Positions 29,383 through 40,171 of a stretch of DNA of 44,982 nt are shown here, one piece after another (the stretch's first letter is position 1; each line of letters begins with the position of its first letter). The translations under genes and the position numbers were made by a program. A model generated the notes under the pieces. The model was not told where the DNA came from. It made no database searches and saw only the letters and a list, made by a program, of their open reading frames with translations. Source of the stretch: Solicoccozyma terricola. Lineage: Eukaryota > Basidiomycota > Tremellomycetes > Filobasidiales > Piskurozymaceae. Location: the NCBI GenBank assembly GCA_001600875.1, contig BCLD01000001.1, forward strand, positions 1,632,858-1,677,839, written 5' to 3'.

Positions 29383-29751
29383 AGCATAGGGTCAGCAGAG
29401 TAGCTCCAATCAGAGAGATATCCAGCATCCAATCCAAAAAGAAGTGTTGCAGATAAAGTGCAAAAAGAAATTTTATTGTTTGATCCATCCGTGAGCGAAC
29501 AGGGCCGGCAGACAGGGAATAAGCAGGAGTCATTGTCTTCATTTCCAATGGATGGCCAGCTTCTTTTCCAAGGGATGGTTGATCATCTTGAAATCAGAAA
29601 TATCACTCTCAAATGTTCCAATACATAACAACATCCAGTCATTCACAATCTCCCAATAATATCCCAACTATGCAACCCACCACCTTCACGATGACCTCCT
29701 CCTCCTCCTCTACCATTGATATTGACATTGTTGCAATCACACCCATTCTTC

Positions 29752-30759
29752 TCAACATACTTGGCCATTTAGAGATGACATCCAACATTTCTGCTTGGGG
29801 TTAGGAGCTGATGCCAGGCTTTTGAAATGCAGTAGAGGATTGATTTGAAAATCCTCTTTGGCCTCGAATAGACCAACGTGGACCATCCTGGATGAGTGAT
29901 CTCCCGAAACAAGCTGGGGGATTGTTGGATTGAGAAAAGAGGACTGATCCAACAACCCGAGAGCGTACAGAGTTGGCCCTATGATGCCACTCAATGGATC
30001 AGTACTCTTGGCGGTACGAGATCGTTCCTTGAAAGATTGTGCTGTCATTCCAGGATATACAGCGATGGTGGTCTCGCCATATGTTCCGAACGTTCCACTT
30101 CTTTGCTCGTCCATGCTGCTGTACTCGAGACGTGCTTCGATACTTATCAAGTCAACGATGGTGGGGAGGCTTGTGATTGTCAAAGTACCATTAGAAGAAA
30201 GTACCGATGTCCTGGTGATTGTATCATCGAGTGTGGCTGCCTTGGCAATGTTTGGAAGGTCTTTGTATTCGAGGATGGTGGTGATGTGAGCCAGATTTTC
30301 GATGGCAGAGTCTTGAGGGCAGTAGTTGGACATGGCCGCTGCCACCATCAGACACCTGCAAAGGGTGGTCAACATCAAATGGCATGCCCCTCATATCGTA
30401 ACCACTCACCTGTAGATGAGTCCATTCATATGTGGTACCACACTTCCAAGCTTATGAATGGATGCCGGCTCAGACACCAACACCCAAAGTACCTGCTCTA
30501 ACACCCCAGGGAAATTGGCTAAGAAGAGTGTATTCTTCCTGTGACAGTATTCGATGTGTTTCTGCTGATTCAAAAGACCATCACAGATGTCGAGGGCGAA
30601 GGATACTCGGGAAGACATGCAGAGGAAGATGTTCCCATTCGTCTCTTGAAGTTTGCAATGGAGGGCTTCTCCAAAGGCCTCCCTGCATTCAGAGGGGAAT
30701 GGCCTTATATGGAGAATCGTCCAAGTACTTGCACTCTGGGTCAATATCGATATAGGCAA
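29752..30759 (-). CDS. Unknown two-exon ORF in the decayed block
   Basis: The upstream exon (to about 30412) ends PHMNGLIY. A clean intron follows (GTGAGTGG...TTTGCAG, about 30411-30362), and the frame continues as RCLMVAAAMSNYCPQDSAIEN to 29752. Together there are about 310 residues with no recognised domain. The plus-strand ORF 30541-31302 overlaps the upstream exon, so only one of them is likely real there. Confidence 0.4.
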
Positions 30760-31302
30760 TCCTCATTGCTGGCTCACGAGTTGGTCCAAAGGTTTGACGA
30801 TATTTCGAGGTGCAATATGTTGCTGGGTCCTTATCAACCCAGGGATGATGTGGTATGGCAAGATTTTGATGACGACGACAACATCGAGGACATGGTGGCA
30901 ACAACAGGCAAGGTGAATCAAGATTTCAAATACTACCCTGTTGCTGCGGGTACCGATTTGGCCATGCTCCAGTATGGGACATGCTACTTGTGTTACCATG
31001 ACACCCAAATGCCATCATCATCCCGCATCCATACTCAAACAGCAAAGGGTTACCTATCCCACTGCTTATACCATGTTGGGTCACTTATGGAGAACACAAG
31101 AGTGGATGTTACTGTAGATTTCGATGGAAGCAACGACAATCACGACGCCACCCACAATGGAGGACCCATATTCTCGTACACCAGCACAACCCACTCCTGC
31201 TTGGACAAGTGCTGCAGCACTCATGGCGTTGCTCAGAATGTCACTCTCCTCGACTTCATCAATCATCTCATCCGAATTCACTGCATCACCATCAAAGCTT
31301 GA
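30541..31302 (+). CDS. Unknown 253-residue ORF in the decayed block
   Basis: Open frame with DVVWQDFDDDDNIEDMV and a Cys/His segment (YGTCYLCYHDTQ ... HCLYHVGS), then CLDKCCSTHGVAQN. It could be a zinc-binding protein. A second plus-strand ORF (31464-31652) follows, with IIVIRDDDEN near its end, resembling the acidic ends of other small proteins in the window. It overlaps a minus-strand ORF at 30541-30759. No family recognised. Confidence 0.35.
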   Translation: MTVFDVFLLIQKTITDVEGEGYSGRHAEEDVPIRLLKFAMEGFSKGLPAFRGEWPYMENRPSTCTLGQYRYRQSSLLAHELVQRFDDISRCNMLLGPYQPRDDVVWQDFDDDDNIEDMVATTGKVNQDFKYYPVAAGTDLAMLQYGTCYLCYHDTQMPSSSRIHTQTAKGYLSHCLYHVGSLMENTRVDVTVDFDGSNDNHDATHNGGPIFSYTSTTHSCLDKCCSTHGVAQNVTLLDFINHLIRIHCITIKA

Positions 31303-32181
31303 AGCCGGACTCACAAGGGTCCTCTCAACTCTAAAGTGTTGTACATGAACCTCAAGGAGCTGGTGCAGGACATTGAAAAGAGGACTGAGGCCCATTTATC
31401 CGGTACTGGTAGTAAGACTGTGGTGGAGAGGCAAGATGCAGAGGTTCCAACCACACCAGCAGGATGCATCCATGTAAAGCAGCTGGGAAAACATCAAGGG
31501 CAAAGCAGGTGGCAATTCGTGAGGAGAAAGCTTCAACAAGTGGGATTCCAACGAGGATCATGGGTCCTCCACATGGTCAGATGAGGCGCAGCAAGACGGA
31601 CCCTGCCAAGATCATCGTCATCAGAGATGACGATGAGAACGATGGAGGCTAGGCTGCAGAACGTGCTGAGCTCGAGGGTATGGGCACAGAGAAGGTCATC
31701 GCTTACATCCCGATGAGCGACGAGGATGAGGACGAAGATGAGGAAGACATGGACACCAGCCGACTAAATGATCTTTGACGTGTCAATTCCCCACCACGAT
31801 ACACATTATAGGAAGGAACGGAACTGATGAAGACAATAACATCAATGAGGAGGGAACGGAAGGAAATGGTCAACAGGGGCCATCCACAACTCCCCAGCAA
31901 GATGGATTCGAAGACATGAAATTGACCAACCCACCTGTCTTTACTGCAGACTTCAGCAGAGTTATAGTCTCTCTTATGGTTTCCCACTCGTCGGGCAGGA
32001 GATGGTTTTGCCGATGTGAAGTGATCGAAATGAGTGTGGCATTCGCAAATGGATCAGTGGGCTCGGGAGCCTGGGCTATACTATAAGGTTACAAGGCATC
32101 AGTAGAGAATTCACACCCTAGCAACAAATTCACAACTCACTAAATCACCGCAGCCTGCAAAACACCCACCTCATCGGACTT

Positions 32182-32784
32182 TCACCTAGACAAAAGGTCT
32201 TCAATCGTTTGGTCTGCAAGCAGTGCCAAGCCCACACATAGCAACTTCCTCACTTCCACAGCAAACCTGTGAGGCAGCTGGGGCAAAGAACAGATCAACA
32301 GCACAGCCTTCATCACCCCAACAGTCCCCCCCTTCGCTGACTTTAGCTGTTGCACCTTCTTCTTCAGCATGTAATGCTGGCTGAATAAGGCATCGTAATC
32401 CAGTCCATTGATGTCATTGTTACCCTCGGCCTTGTGGATCTTTTGCACCTCAAGCGAAGAAGCTCGAATAGTGAGAGGAAGGTTGCCGAGATATTTCTGG
32501 AATTTTGCCTCGGTCACCTCGAAGCAATCTAGACTGTATTATTGTAGGAATAGGTTCTTGTAATCTTCGGTGAAGCCCTGGAAGTCATGGCCTTGGACAT
32601 TCAAGCTGCCCTTCTTCAGATCGCAAACAAAGTGGGAGTCATAAAAGAGGTTGGCCAGTTGATAGGTATCGGGTGCTTCTTCCAAGATATGGCGACGAAG
32701 ATCAGGTTGGATATTGTATTGTGAAAACTCTCTGAGCAAGGTTGTCGTTGTCTCCATTATTGGGAGCACAGCCTTGGTGGTCAC
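32182..32784 (-). CDS. Unknown ORF pair in the decayed block
   Basis: Two adjacent minus-strand frames, 32784-32539 (TTTLLREFSQYNIQPDLRRH) and 32517-32182 (MTEAKFQKYLGNLPLTIRAS). Both are helical in character and separated by a stop. They may be two pieces of one decayed protein. No family recognised. Confidence 0.3.
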
Positions 32785-33271
32785 TGGTCACCACTGCTGC
32801 CTCCATTGTGACGGTAGTCCGAATGGTTGGAGCCCAGTTGTTCTCTGATGATATGATTGCCGAAGCGAATGTGACAATGACAGGATTGCGAGATGGATCA
32901 GTGGAGGATGTCGATGATATAAGAGAACTGCGAGATGGAGCCACGATGGGTGTTTGAATGGCGGGAGTTTGAACGGTTGGAGCACTGATGGCTGTCTGAA
33001 CAGTACCAGCCCAGTTGTTCTCCAGTGACGTGGTTGCAGAAGCGATTGTGACGACGATGAGACCGCGAGATGGAGCGGCGGTGGATGAGACTATGGGATT
33101 GTGAGATAGGAGGGGTTTGGTAGCAATCGTAGGAATTGAGGTCTGAGAAAAAAGACATGAAGACATCAGATCATGCTCCCCTCCCCAAAAAAGACGTTCT
33201 CCTTTGCTTTTATCTGGCTGTGAGTATTGTCATCAGCTTCCCAAAGAAGAGCCTGCAGTCAAATAGACGAC

Positions 33272-33841
33272 TCACGCTGACAAAACAGACTGCAGAGAAC
33301 ATATGATGTCCTTTACAGGTTTTGATCGAGGCAGAAACTCATGTGCGAGGTGAGCGGCCAGGTGTGAATCCTGGATACCAACTGCATAAGACACTTTCGG
33401 ACCAGATGGTGGAGCATAGTAGTACGTCCGAGTGGTGGGAATCTCCTCGCCCTCACAACCAATGTGAGTTAGAACCTGAGCAGCACTTTGCAGTGCTTTA
33501 AACCAATGCATCCTATTGGGATTTCGCACCGAGACAGAGAGGACATAACAGGCCAAAGCATTTGGCAATCTGTTGGATATCCAAACAGATTTATCTTTGA
33601 TTCATAGTAGTCATTCAAACAGTGCTTGAACCACTGCAACCCAACCTGCCGTCTCTTCCTCGGATAGTCCTTTCTCATTCCCCTCTAGCATGTCGAAAAT
33701 TGCAACTGTCCCAAGCAGAAGAGCAAGCAAGACTCCCTCCCTTGGCACTGAGCTCCGTGCTGTCGGAAGACTCTTCATCCAACCCTTCAGCGAGAGGATT
33801 GCATTGAGGTGCTCCTGCGGGATCCATAACTCTCCAAGCAA
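33272..33841 (-). pseudogene. Decayed ORF with in-frame TGA stops
   Basis: One minus-strand frame runs from 33841 to 33272, about 190 codons. It reads LSEEETAGWVAVVQALFE, then TGA and a second TGA four codons later, then VWISNRLPNALACYVLSVSV to the final stop. The two TGA codons could have arisen from CGA by C-to-T change. No family recognised. Confidence 0.45.
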
Positions 33842-33846
33842 CTTGA

Positions 33847-34838
33847 TGTAACGATCTAACGACGATCGTCACACCCGAGGATAGACGAGTCACTTGACTC
33901 TCTATTCGGTATCGGTCAGCGTTCGTTGGGTTCTGGACGGATTCGGACGGAAGTGNNNNNNNNNNNNNNNNNNNNNNNNNNNNNNNNNNNNNNNNNNNNN
34001 NNNNNNNNNNNNNNNNNNNNNNNNNNNNNNNNNNNNNNNNNNNNNNNNNNNNNNNNNNNNNNNNNNNNNNNNNNNNNNNNNNNNNNNNNNNNNNNNNNNN
34101 NNNNNNNNNNNNNNNNNNNNNNNNNNNNNNNNNNNNNNNNNNNNNNNNNNNNNNNNNNNNNNNNNNNNNNNNNNNNNNNNNNNNNNNNNNNNNNNNNNNN
34201 NNNNNNNNNNNNNNNNNNNNNNNNNNNNNNNNNNNNNNNNNNNNNNNNNNNNNNNNNNNNNNNNNNNNNNNNNNNNNNNNNNNNNNNNNNNNNNNNNNNN
34301 NNNNNNNNNNNNNNNNNNNNNNNNNNNNNNNNNNNNNNNNNNNNNNNNNNNNNNNNNNNNNNNNNNNNNNNNNNNNNNNNNNNNNNNNNNNNNNNNNNNN
34401 NNNNNNNNNNNNNNNNNNNNNNNNNNNNNNNNNNNNNNNNNNNNNATTGGAGATACTGGCGCTCGTGTACGACCGATCCGGGCTGCCAAGCTACGGTAGG
34501 GTCGTATCACGACTTCAGAACGTAGATTCGAGCCGACTTGTGGGTGTACGAGCGGCGAGAGTGTGTCTTGGACGAATCCGGACGGATTCGGACGGATCCG
34601 TCTGATGGCGACCACGACTGAGATGGCGTGAGTCGGTTTAGCCGCTGTCGGGCCGTAGACCTGACATATGTCCATTGTTCCTTGAACAATGGTTGTAGGT
34701 GTACGGGCCTAGTTCGGGTCATGCGAATGACGATGATAACGCGCGCGAGTCCATGTTGAATGACGTGGCGCCCCTATCTGATATCCTTGAGCGACGGCGA
34801 TGGGAGATCGTAGAGTGTTCAGAGGAATTCCCGTGACA
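33847..34838 (+). repeat. LTR-like repeat A, right copy (interrupted by an N gap)
   Basis: It begins TGTAACGATCTAACGA (33847) and ends GGAATTCCCGTGACA (34838). It is collinear with 23372-24932 but lacks the nested repeat B and the extra 150 bp. It keeps more CpG dinucleotides. The interior at 33956-34445 is unsequenced. Confidence 0.65.
33956..34445. other. Assembly gap (490 N)
   Basis: 490 consecutive N inside the right copy of repeat A, probably a scaffold gap of estimated length. Confidence 0.99.
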
Positions 34839-35121
34839 TTCACCCTGTTAATGCATAGCATTCCATGACACTACACTTGCACTTAGCATCCCGATCCAAT
34901 CGTATATCGACCTAGGCTCGCTACCTAACCAACTCGTATTACATCAGATCATCATATACCTGTGTTAACAAGTGAGTAAGAAGGATAGATCTGAAACTAA
35001 CTTGCGTGAGTTCCCGAACACAGTCATAGCAGTCTTCTTCGGATTAAGCCTTTTAGTCCTATCTCGTGAAACAAGGAGTCCAAAAGCCGCTAAGCCTATG
35101 AAGAAAGACCAGCACCTGACA
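34834..35121 (-). repeat. Repeat B, right copy, inverted
   Basis: The complement begins TGTCAGGTGCTGGTC and runs to CAGGGTGAATGTCA. It matches 23719-24007 over most of its length. It abuts, and by a few bases overlaps, the end of the right copy of repeat A. Confidence 0.65.
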
Positions 35122-35205
35122 CTTCTCTCCCAATGAACGAACGCCCGCCGAAAAATCTCTTCAAGTTGTAGACCAAACATGTTTCCCATTATTAGTAGAT
35201 GTTAC

Positions 35206-35265
35206 GATCCTGCCAATGCAGTACCGCAACATAGCTATCAATAGGCCAACATCATGACTCACCAC
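35206..35265 (+). repeat. Repeat C, copy 1
   Basis: GATCCTGCCAATGCAGTACC and the following roughly 40 bases (CGCAACATAGCTAT...) recur at 37208 with a few changes, two of them CpG-type (CCTGCC/CCCGCC, GCAGT/GCGGT). Confidence 0.6.
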
Positions 35266-37207
35266 CTGCTGAGTCACCAATCTCCACCGATTGACAGTAC
35301 ACCCGAGGCTGGACCGACTTTGATAAGGAACGACAGTGGCAAATGTTGGTCCCCAAAAACTCAGAGCCTTGCCTTCTTTGTACTTTTCCCTTTTGTCTTC
35401 ACCAAAAGATATCATAAGTTACTAGCCAATCAAGCTCAGCCTTCACTGAGCTCTCATCCACCTAGTCCTTCACCTTGGTCAAGTGATTCCTTGCTGCAAC
35501 TCTGTGAAGTTGGCAACTGGACTAGGCCCCATCAACATCTATTCCACAATTCCTCTCGACCGCTTCCTGTGTGCTTGCACACCCATACCTCGGCACTCCT
35601 CCGTCAAGGTCCGGTCGTAACAGTAGATGTATACCTCGTGGACATCCCAGGAAACAAAAGAAGACCTAGGATTGCGCAAGAGTGTCTTCCATTCTGACAA
35701 TTATGATTTATGATTAGTATATGTTTTGTATTTATGAAGGACAAGAAAGAGATTCTGCTATTGACATATGTCTACTCGCTTTCAAAGGATACCTTGGAAT
35801 GATCATTTTCATCCAGTGCTGTCCATACACACAACCTCACTGAAATCTGTCACTGCTTCCGATGTGCTGACACAAATGATGATAGCCAACATGTTGTTGA
35901 ATACAAATGCCTCTCTTTACTTGGGATGATGATTACATACACTTTGGCGCTCTTCGCCCTCCACATTGCTTTACGTCAAAATCATTTCCCCTGCCCACTA
36001 AACTCGGCTAAGCATGCTGGTTCTTTGCCTCCCAGACACTCTCACCTCGTAATGCAGTGAGTGCAACAACAATGGTGCTGGCTCCTGCAGCCTCAAGACA
36101 GTCAAGGCGGTAGAAATTCAGGCCCAGGTCTCGACTCTTATCGACACCATGGGTGCGGTTGTCACTCATCCAGAAAAGGTTCGAAACACGCCCACCCCAG
36201 CTTTGCCTCCAACTTCTTGGCCTTGATCTCCACAGGCAGTTCCACCCATGTCTCCTCCCCCAGTGTATCATGACAGATGATCAGGATGCTCTGCAGTGGG
36301 TTGATAGTTGATAAGATGGTCCACGAGGTGATGGCTTGTCTTTGTGAGATGATCCAGACATTACTGATGTCCAAAGGGTGTGATGGTCTGACAGAGGGAG
36401 TGGAGGGACCAACCTGAGCCATCCATTGCCCCAACCCACCACACCGATTCCGACTCACTGTTTTGCCTGTCCCACATCAGACTGACCTATGAATACCACC
36501 ATTGGCGGTTCATCAGAATGGGTGAGGTACCAAATGGGAGATGTTGGGAGGAGAGGAAGTATGTGAACGAGATTGCCTTGGAGTGGATTGTAAGGATACG
36601 ACCTTTCTCAAGCCTCCTCCTCACCGTTCCGCGGTGCCCCGCTCCACGGACATTCGTCCACCATCGACGTACCAATGTATCAACGGCCACCTCAGCACCA
36701 TTCACCGTCCTCACGCTACTCCCACGGACGCCGCCCAGTCACTCTCGCTGACAGCACACCGCCCAGCCACCTCGCTGATGGCGCACATCTGGGGACCACT
36801 CTCACGTTCCATCTTTCATCCCTTTTTCCTCTCTTTCATCTCGCTGCACGATATATGCATGAGTACATATATCGGAGCCCTACCCTTATCTTCACCCTGT
36901 ATTAGACCTAGTTCTTTGGAGTATACATCGTCTGCACATAACACTTCACCCTATCGACCGTCCTGAGATTAGCTACCTCTTTGGGCCTCGATCTCTTCTC
37001 TCTTTTTGCCCCTCAATTACTTCATCCCTTTCCGGCCACCGATCCAGCGTAGCCCAATCTTCTCTCTCTCTCCCTTGTCATCTTCATCACTTCGTTCACC
37101 TTAACAGTGGTTCTGAATCTAACTGTGAGAGGCCCGATCATTCATTATCTGCCAACGCTTTCTTCGACCACCGCTCACACGGAACCCGAAAGCCCAGCAC
37201 CTGACAT
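35266..37207. other. Decayed repeat-derived sequence between C copies
   Basis: ORFs on both strands, none convincing. The plus frame 35254-35697 is Ser/Pro-rich without a recognised domain. The minus frames at 36458-36162 (HPLDISNVWIISQRQAITSW) and 36271-36008 appear to be one protein broken by a frameshift. The 24 bases at about 36594-36617 recur almost exactly at 42297-42320. Confidence 0.4.
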
Positions 37208-37267
37208 GATCCCGCCAATGCGGTACCGCAACATAGGCTATGAATAGATCAACATCTATGACTCAAT
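37208..37267 (+). repeat. Repeat C, copy 2
   Basis: GATCCCGCCAATGCGGTACC and following bases, a direct copy of 35206-35265. Just upstream, AGCACCTGACA matches the outer end of repeat B. Confidence 0.6.
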
Positions 37268-37321
37268 GTCCGAACAACTCCTATGACTCAACACCCGTGC
37301 ACCTCGATCATCTTTTATGAC

Positions 37322-37740
37322 TCAACACCCTTCAAAGAATACATAGTTTGTGACTTGCTTTGTGAGATGCACATCGACAAGATTACAAGAACTTTCTTCT
37401 TGCTTTTCACGACGACCTTCAGATAACGCTCTGAGAGTAAGTGAGGATGTCCTGATAGGATGGTATGTGCTGTTCCCAAAGAGAGCTGATCCGGCATTGA
37501 CATCAGTCGTGGATAGCCCTGTATAGCATTGATCGTCTCGGGGGATAGAAAGTTCTTCCATGTCTCCAATCACTTTGAGAGGCACTGGAGCCTGGAAGAA
37601 GAGGTCGATATCTGCATTTGAGAAGGATATCAAAATTAGCAATCGTGGTGTAAGGCGACTTTCATTCAAGCTTACTGTACTTTCCAAACCCTCAGCATGG
37701 CATCCCTTCCACCAATCCATCAAAGTAGACCATTCTTTTA
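37322..37740 (-). pseudogene. Downstream part of an ORF split by the MULE
   Basis: The minus strand reads EWSTLMDWWKGCHAEGLEST, an apparent intron (GTAAGC...ATGCAG), then DIDLFFQAPVPLKVIGDMEE and on to a stop at 37322. The upstream half lies on the far side of the MULE (40172-41091). Removing the MULE and one copy of the 8-bp duplication joins VLKE to WSTLMD in frame. Function unknown. Confidence 0.55.
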
Positions 37741-37786
37741 GGGTTGCGGTTCGGACACAACACATTTCGGTAGGGACACAACACAT
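37741..37786 (+). repeat. Left terminal inverted repeat of the MULE
   Basis: Begins GGGTTGCGGTTCGGACACAA and contains two ACACAACACAT units around TTTCGGTAGGG. It pairs with the complement of 40118-40163. Confidence 0.93.
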
Positions 37787-37910
37787 TGTTTGACATGTCA
37801 TATTTTTAGGCTTTTTTCTTCCCTTATCAGAGCTGAAAATTCTGAGATCTGAGATGGATGTCCTCGACTCCTCGGCACTAAGATTTGGTTAATGTTACAC
37901 CATAGTACTC

Positions 37911-40076
37911 ATGTCTGAGGAACCCCCCAACACCATGGATGGGCTTCAGGCCATCCAGGAACTTTTCCACACATATGGTACACCAGATAACACCTCCTAC
38001 AATGATTATGAACAAATGATCAAAGAAATCAAGGCCAATTCAATCTCAACTGGTTTTGATGCTGTTATTCTAAACACAATAAAGACCCGAGACAACAAAA
38101 CCATTCGTCACGTATATATTGGCTGCTGGAAGTCAGGGAAACACAGAAACACCCATCAATACCTCGAAACTCATCGCCAAAGACCCGGAAAGAGCCACAA
38201 ATCTGGGTGTCCATTCAAGCTGTCTGCATCGTGCAACAACGAAGGTGTATGGTCTGTGAGTGTCAAGGATGGCACACACAACCACCTTCCGGATCCCTTG
38301 TATACCCTACCATCTCAACGCAAGCTAGATCCGGCACAAAAGGAAGAGGTGGCAAAGCTACTTGCCTCGAACATTCGCCCCCAAAACATTGTCCGTTCAC
38401 TTCGTGCAACCAACCCTACACAGATGGTTCCAGCACAAGCCATCTACAATGTACAAGAAAAGGTCAATGTGGAGCGCTTGCAAGGGAATACCGATGCGGG
38501 AGCTATCACCAAACAACTCACAGACAAGAAGATCCCGCACAAGATCACGGTCGATGATGGGAACTGTCTCACCTCCTTAATCGTTATCGATCCTCAAGCT
38601 CTACACCTTTACAACCGTTATCATTCCATCCTCTTCATGGATTGCACCTATAAGACGAATCATTATGGAATGCCGCTCCTTCACATCGTGGGCATGGCCC
38701 CAACCAATCAATCTTTCACTCTTGCAATTGGATTTCTGGCTCAAGAAGATGATCTCTTCTACAAATCGGCCCTGACCTGGCTGAAGGAGCAACTTCAGAA
38801 GCTTCCGACAGTGTTAATTACCGATCGTGAGCTGGCTCTCATGAATGCGATTGGAGTGGTTTTCCCCGGGACTGTCAACCTTGTCTGTCGCTGGCATATC
38901 CACAAGAATGTGCTTGCAAAGACCTCTCATCTCTTCAACGACGCAACCATACGGGACAAGTTCATGAAGTCATGGTCAAAACTAGTTGAAAGCAAGGACG
39001 ACAACTCTTTCGAAGTTAACTGGCGGTCCATCACCACCGATTTCAGCTCATACCCAGCAGCAATTGATTATGCTAAACGCTGGCTCAAATTCAAGGTTCA
39101 CTTTGTTGACTGCCACATCAATAATGTCACGCACTTTGGCCAAGTCAACAGCAGCAGAGTTGAAGGATCTCATGCTATCTACAAGAAGTTCCTTCACACT
39201 TCCAGAGGTGGTTTATACCATGCGACAGAATCCTTCTTGGCGGTAAATGACTCAAGGCTCCGGGAGATTATGCTGAAGATGAGTGCTGCTCGTATCAAGA
39301 CTATTGTTCATCGACCGGCAGTGTTGGAGCTGGTGAGTGAGCAGGAGTTGATCTTTTGACTCGAAAGCTGACCTTGATCATCTTGACAGATCCACAATCA
39401 AATCTCAACTTTCGCATACAACATGATTGTTGAAGAGCTTCAAAAGGCAACGGTGACCTTCATCTCATCAAGCGGCGAGCATCCAAGGCAACTTCCTGCT
39501 TGCACTCATTATCATCGAACCATAATGGGCATTCCATGCTCCCATGAGCTCCTCAACAAGTTGCAGATGGTGGAACCACTCCTCATCACCGATATTCACC
39601 CCCAATGGGTTGTCAACTACATCAGGCCTGATCCAGGGATTATCACCACAGCCAACAGTCTTCCACCAGCCTCCTATGCTCCGGTTATTACCCTACTTAA
39701 TCCTGGAGCAATCAAGCCAAAGGGGAGGCCACGTGGAGCATTGGGAGTGAGAAATAGGAGTACCCAACGAGATCCATCTCTCTTTGAGCATGTTGCTCAT
39801 GCTCAGTCAAGCCAAAGGAACTGTGGAATCTGTGCAAGGCCCGGACACAATCGCCGCAACTGTCCCAACAAGGACAGCCCCACTCCCATAGCAGGTTCAT
39901 CTTCACAGGTGGTGCAATCGGAGGCTGACTTCCTCACATATTATGAAGAACGCTTCCCGGCTAGTCAAGACGTGGATTTAAACCCTGCTGATCATCCAGC
40001 AGAAGGATTGGATCTCAGGGAAGATGTTGAGCAAGTCTTGAGAGGACTGGGCATCTTCCCGGCCCAGGAAGAGTGA
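37911..40076 (+). CDS. MULE transposase (FAR1-like N-terminus, DDE core, SWIM-like and CCHC zinc sites)
   Basis: Exons 37911-39332 and 39390-40076, joined in frame across a 57-bp GTGAGT...GACAG intron, give 702 residues. The N-terminal CPFKL...THNHLPDP segment fits a FAR1/WRKY-GCM1-like zinc domain that binds the element ends. The MULE DDE core is visible: D244 in FMDCTYKTNHYGMPLLHIVGM (20 residues of it: DCTYKTNHYG...), D305 in LITDRELALMNAI, a conserved CRWH motif, and E418 in SSRVEGSHAIYK. Later come a SWIM-like CTHYHRTIMGIPCSHELL and a zinc knuckle CGICARPGHNRRNC. No stop or frameshift is seen, so the enzyme may be active. Confidence 0.93.
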
Positions 40077-40117
40077 AAATGTCAAATACATGTCATTAAA
40101 AATTGATATTGATAAGG

Positions 40118-40163
40118 ATGTGTTGTGTCCCTACCGAAATGTGTTGTGCCCGAACCAGAACCC
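40118..40163 (-). repeat. Right terminal inverted repeat of the MULE
   Basis: The complement begins GGGTTCTGGTTCGGGCACAA and matches the left end with three mismatches. It is followed by the duplicated TTCTTTTA. Confidence 0.93.
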
Positions 40164-40171
40164 TTCTTTTA

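Larger units (their letters stand above)
24933..33846. mobile_element. Unclassified decayed element block between the two A repeats
   Basis: 8.9 kb of CpG-poor sequence with ORFs on both strands, typically 60-320 codons, often broken by frameshifts. Directly after repeat A, at 25030-25224, the frame starting MSHHRCLDKAKTKTPTPARP shifts and ends in an acidic run with KELPGKRHRQS. Cys/His-rich fragments occur several times (e.g. 27360-27530, 30985-31280, 29095-29030). No reverse transcriptase, integrase, DDE or tyrosine recombinase motif was recognised. It may be the inside of a large retroelement or DNA transposon, or old host genes trapped by repeats. Confidence 0.45.
37741..40163 (+). mobile_element. 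Mutator-like (MULE) DNA transposon, complete
   Basis: A 2423-bp element with terminal inverted repeats of about 45 bp (37741-37786 and 40118-40163, three mismatches). The 8 bp TTCTTTTA repeat directly on both sides (37733-37740 and 40164-40171). It encodes one transposase with an apparently intact two-exon gene. The element is inserted in a minus-strand ORF. Confidence 0.93.

Noticed and set aside
28001..31302. KDZ-type, hAT, Helitron or polinton origin of the block between the A repeats
   Set aside because: I looked for their transposase, helicase or polymerase B motifs in the listed frames and saw none; left as unclassified.
33894..34525. ORFs spanning the N gap
   Set aside because: They consist almost entirely of unknown residues.
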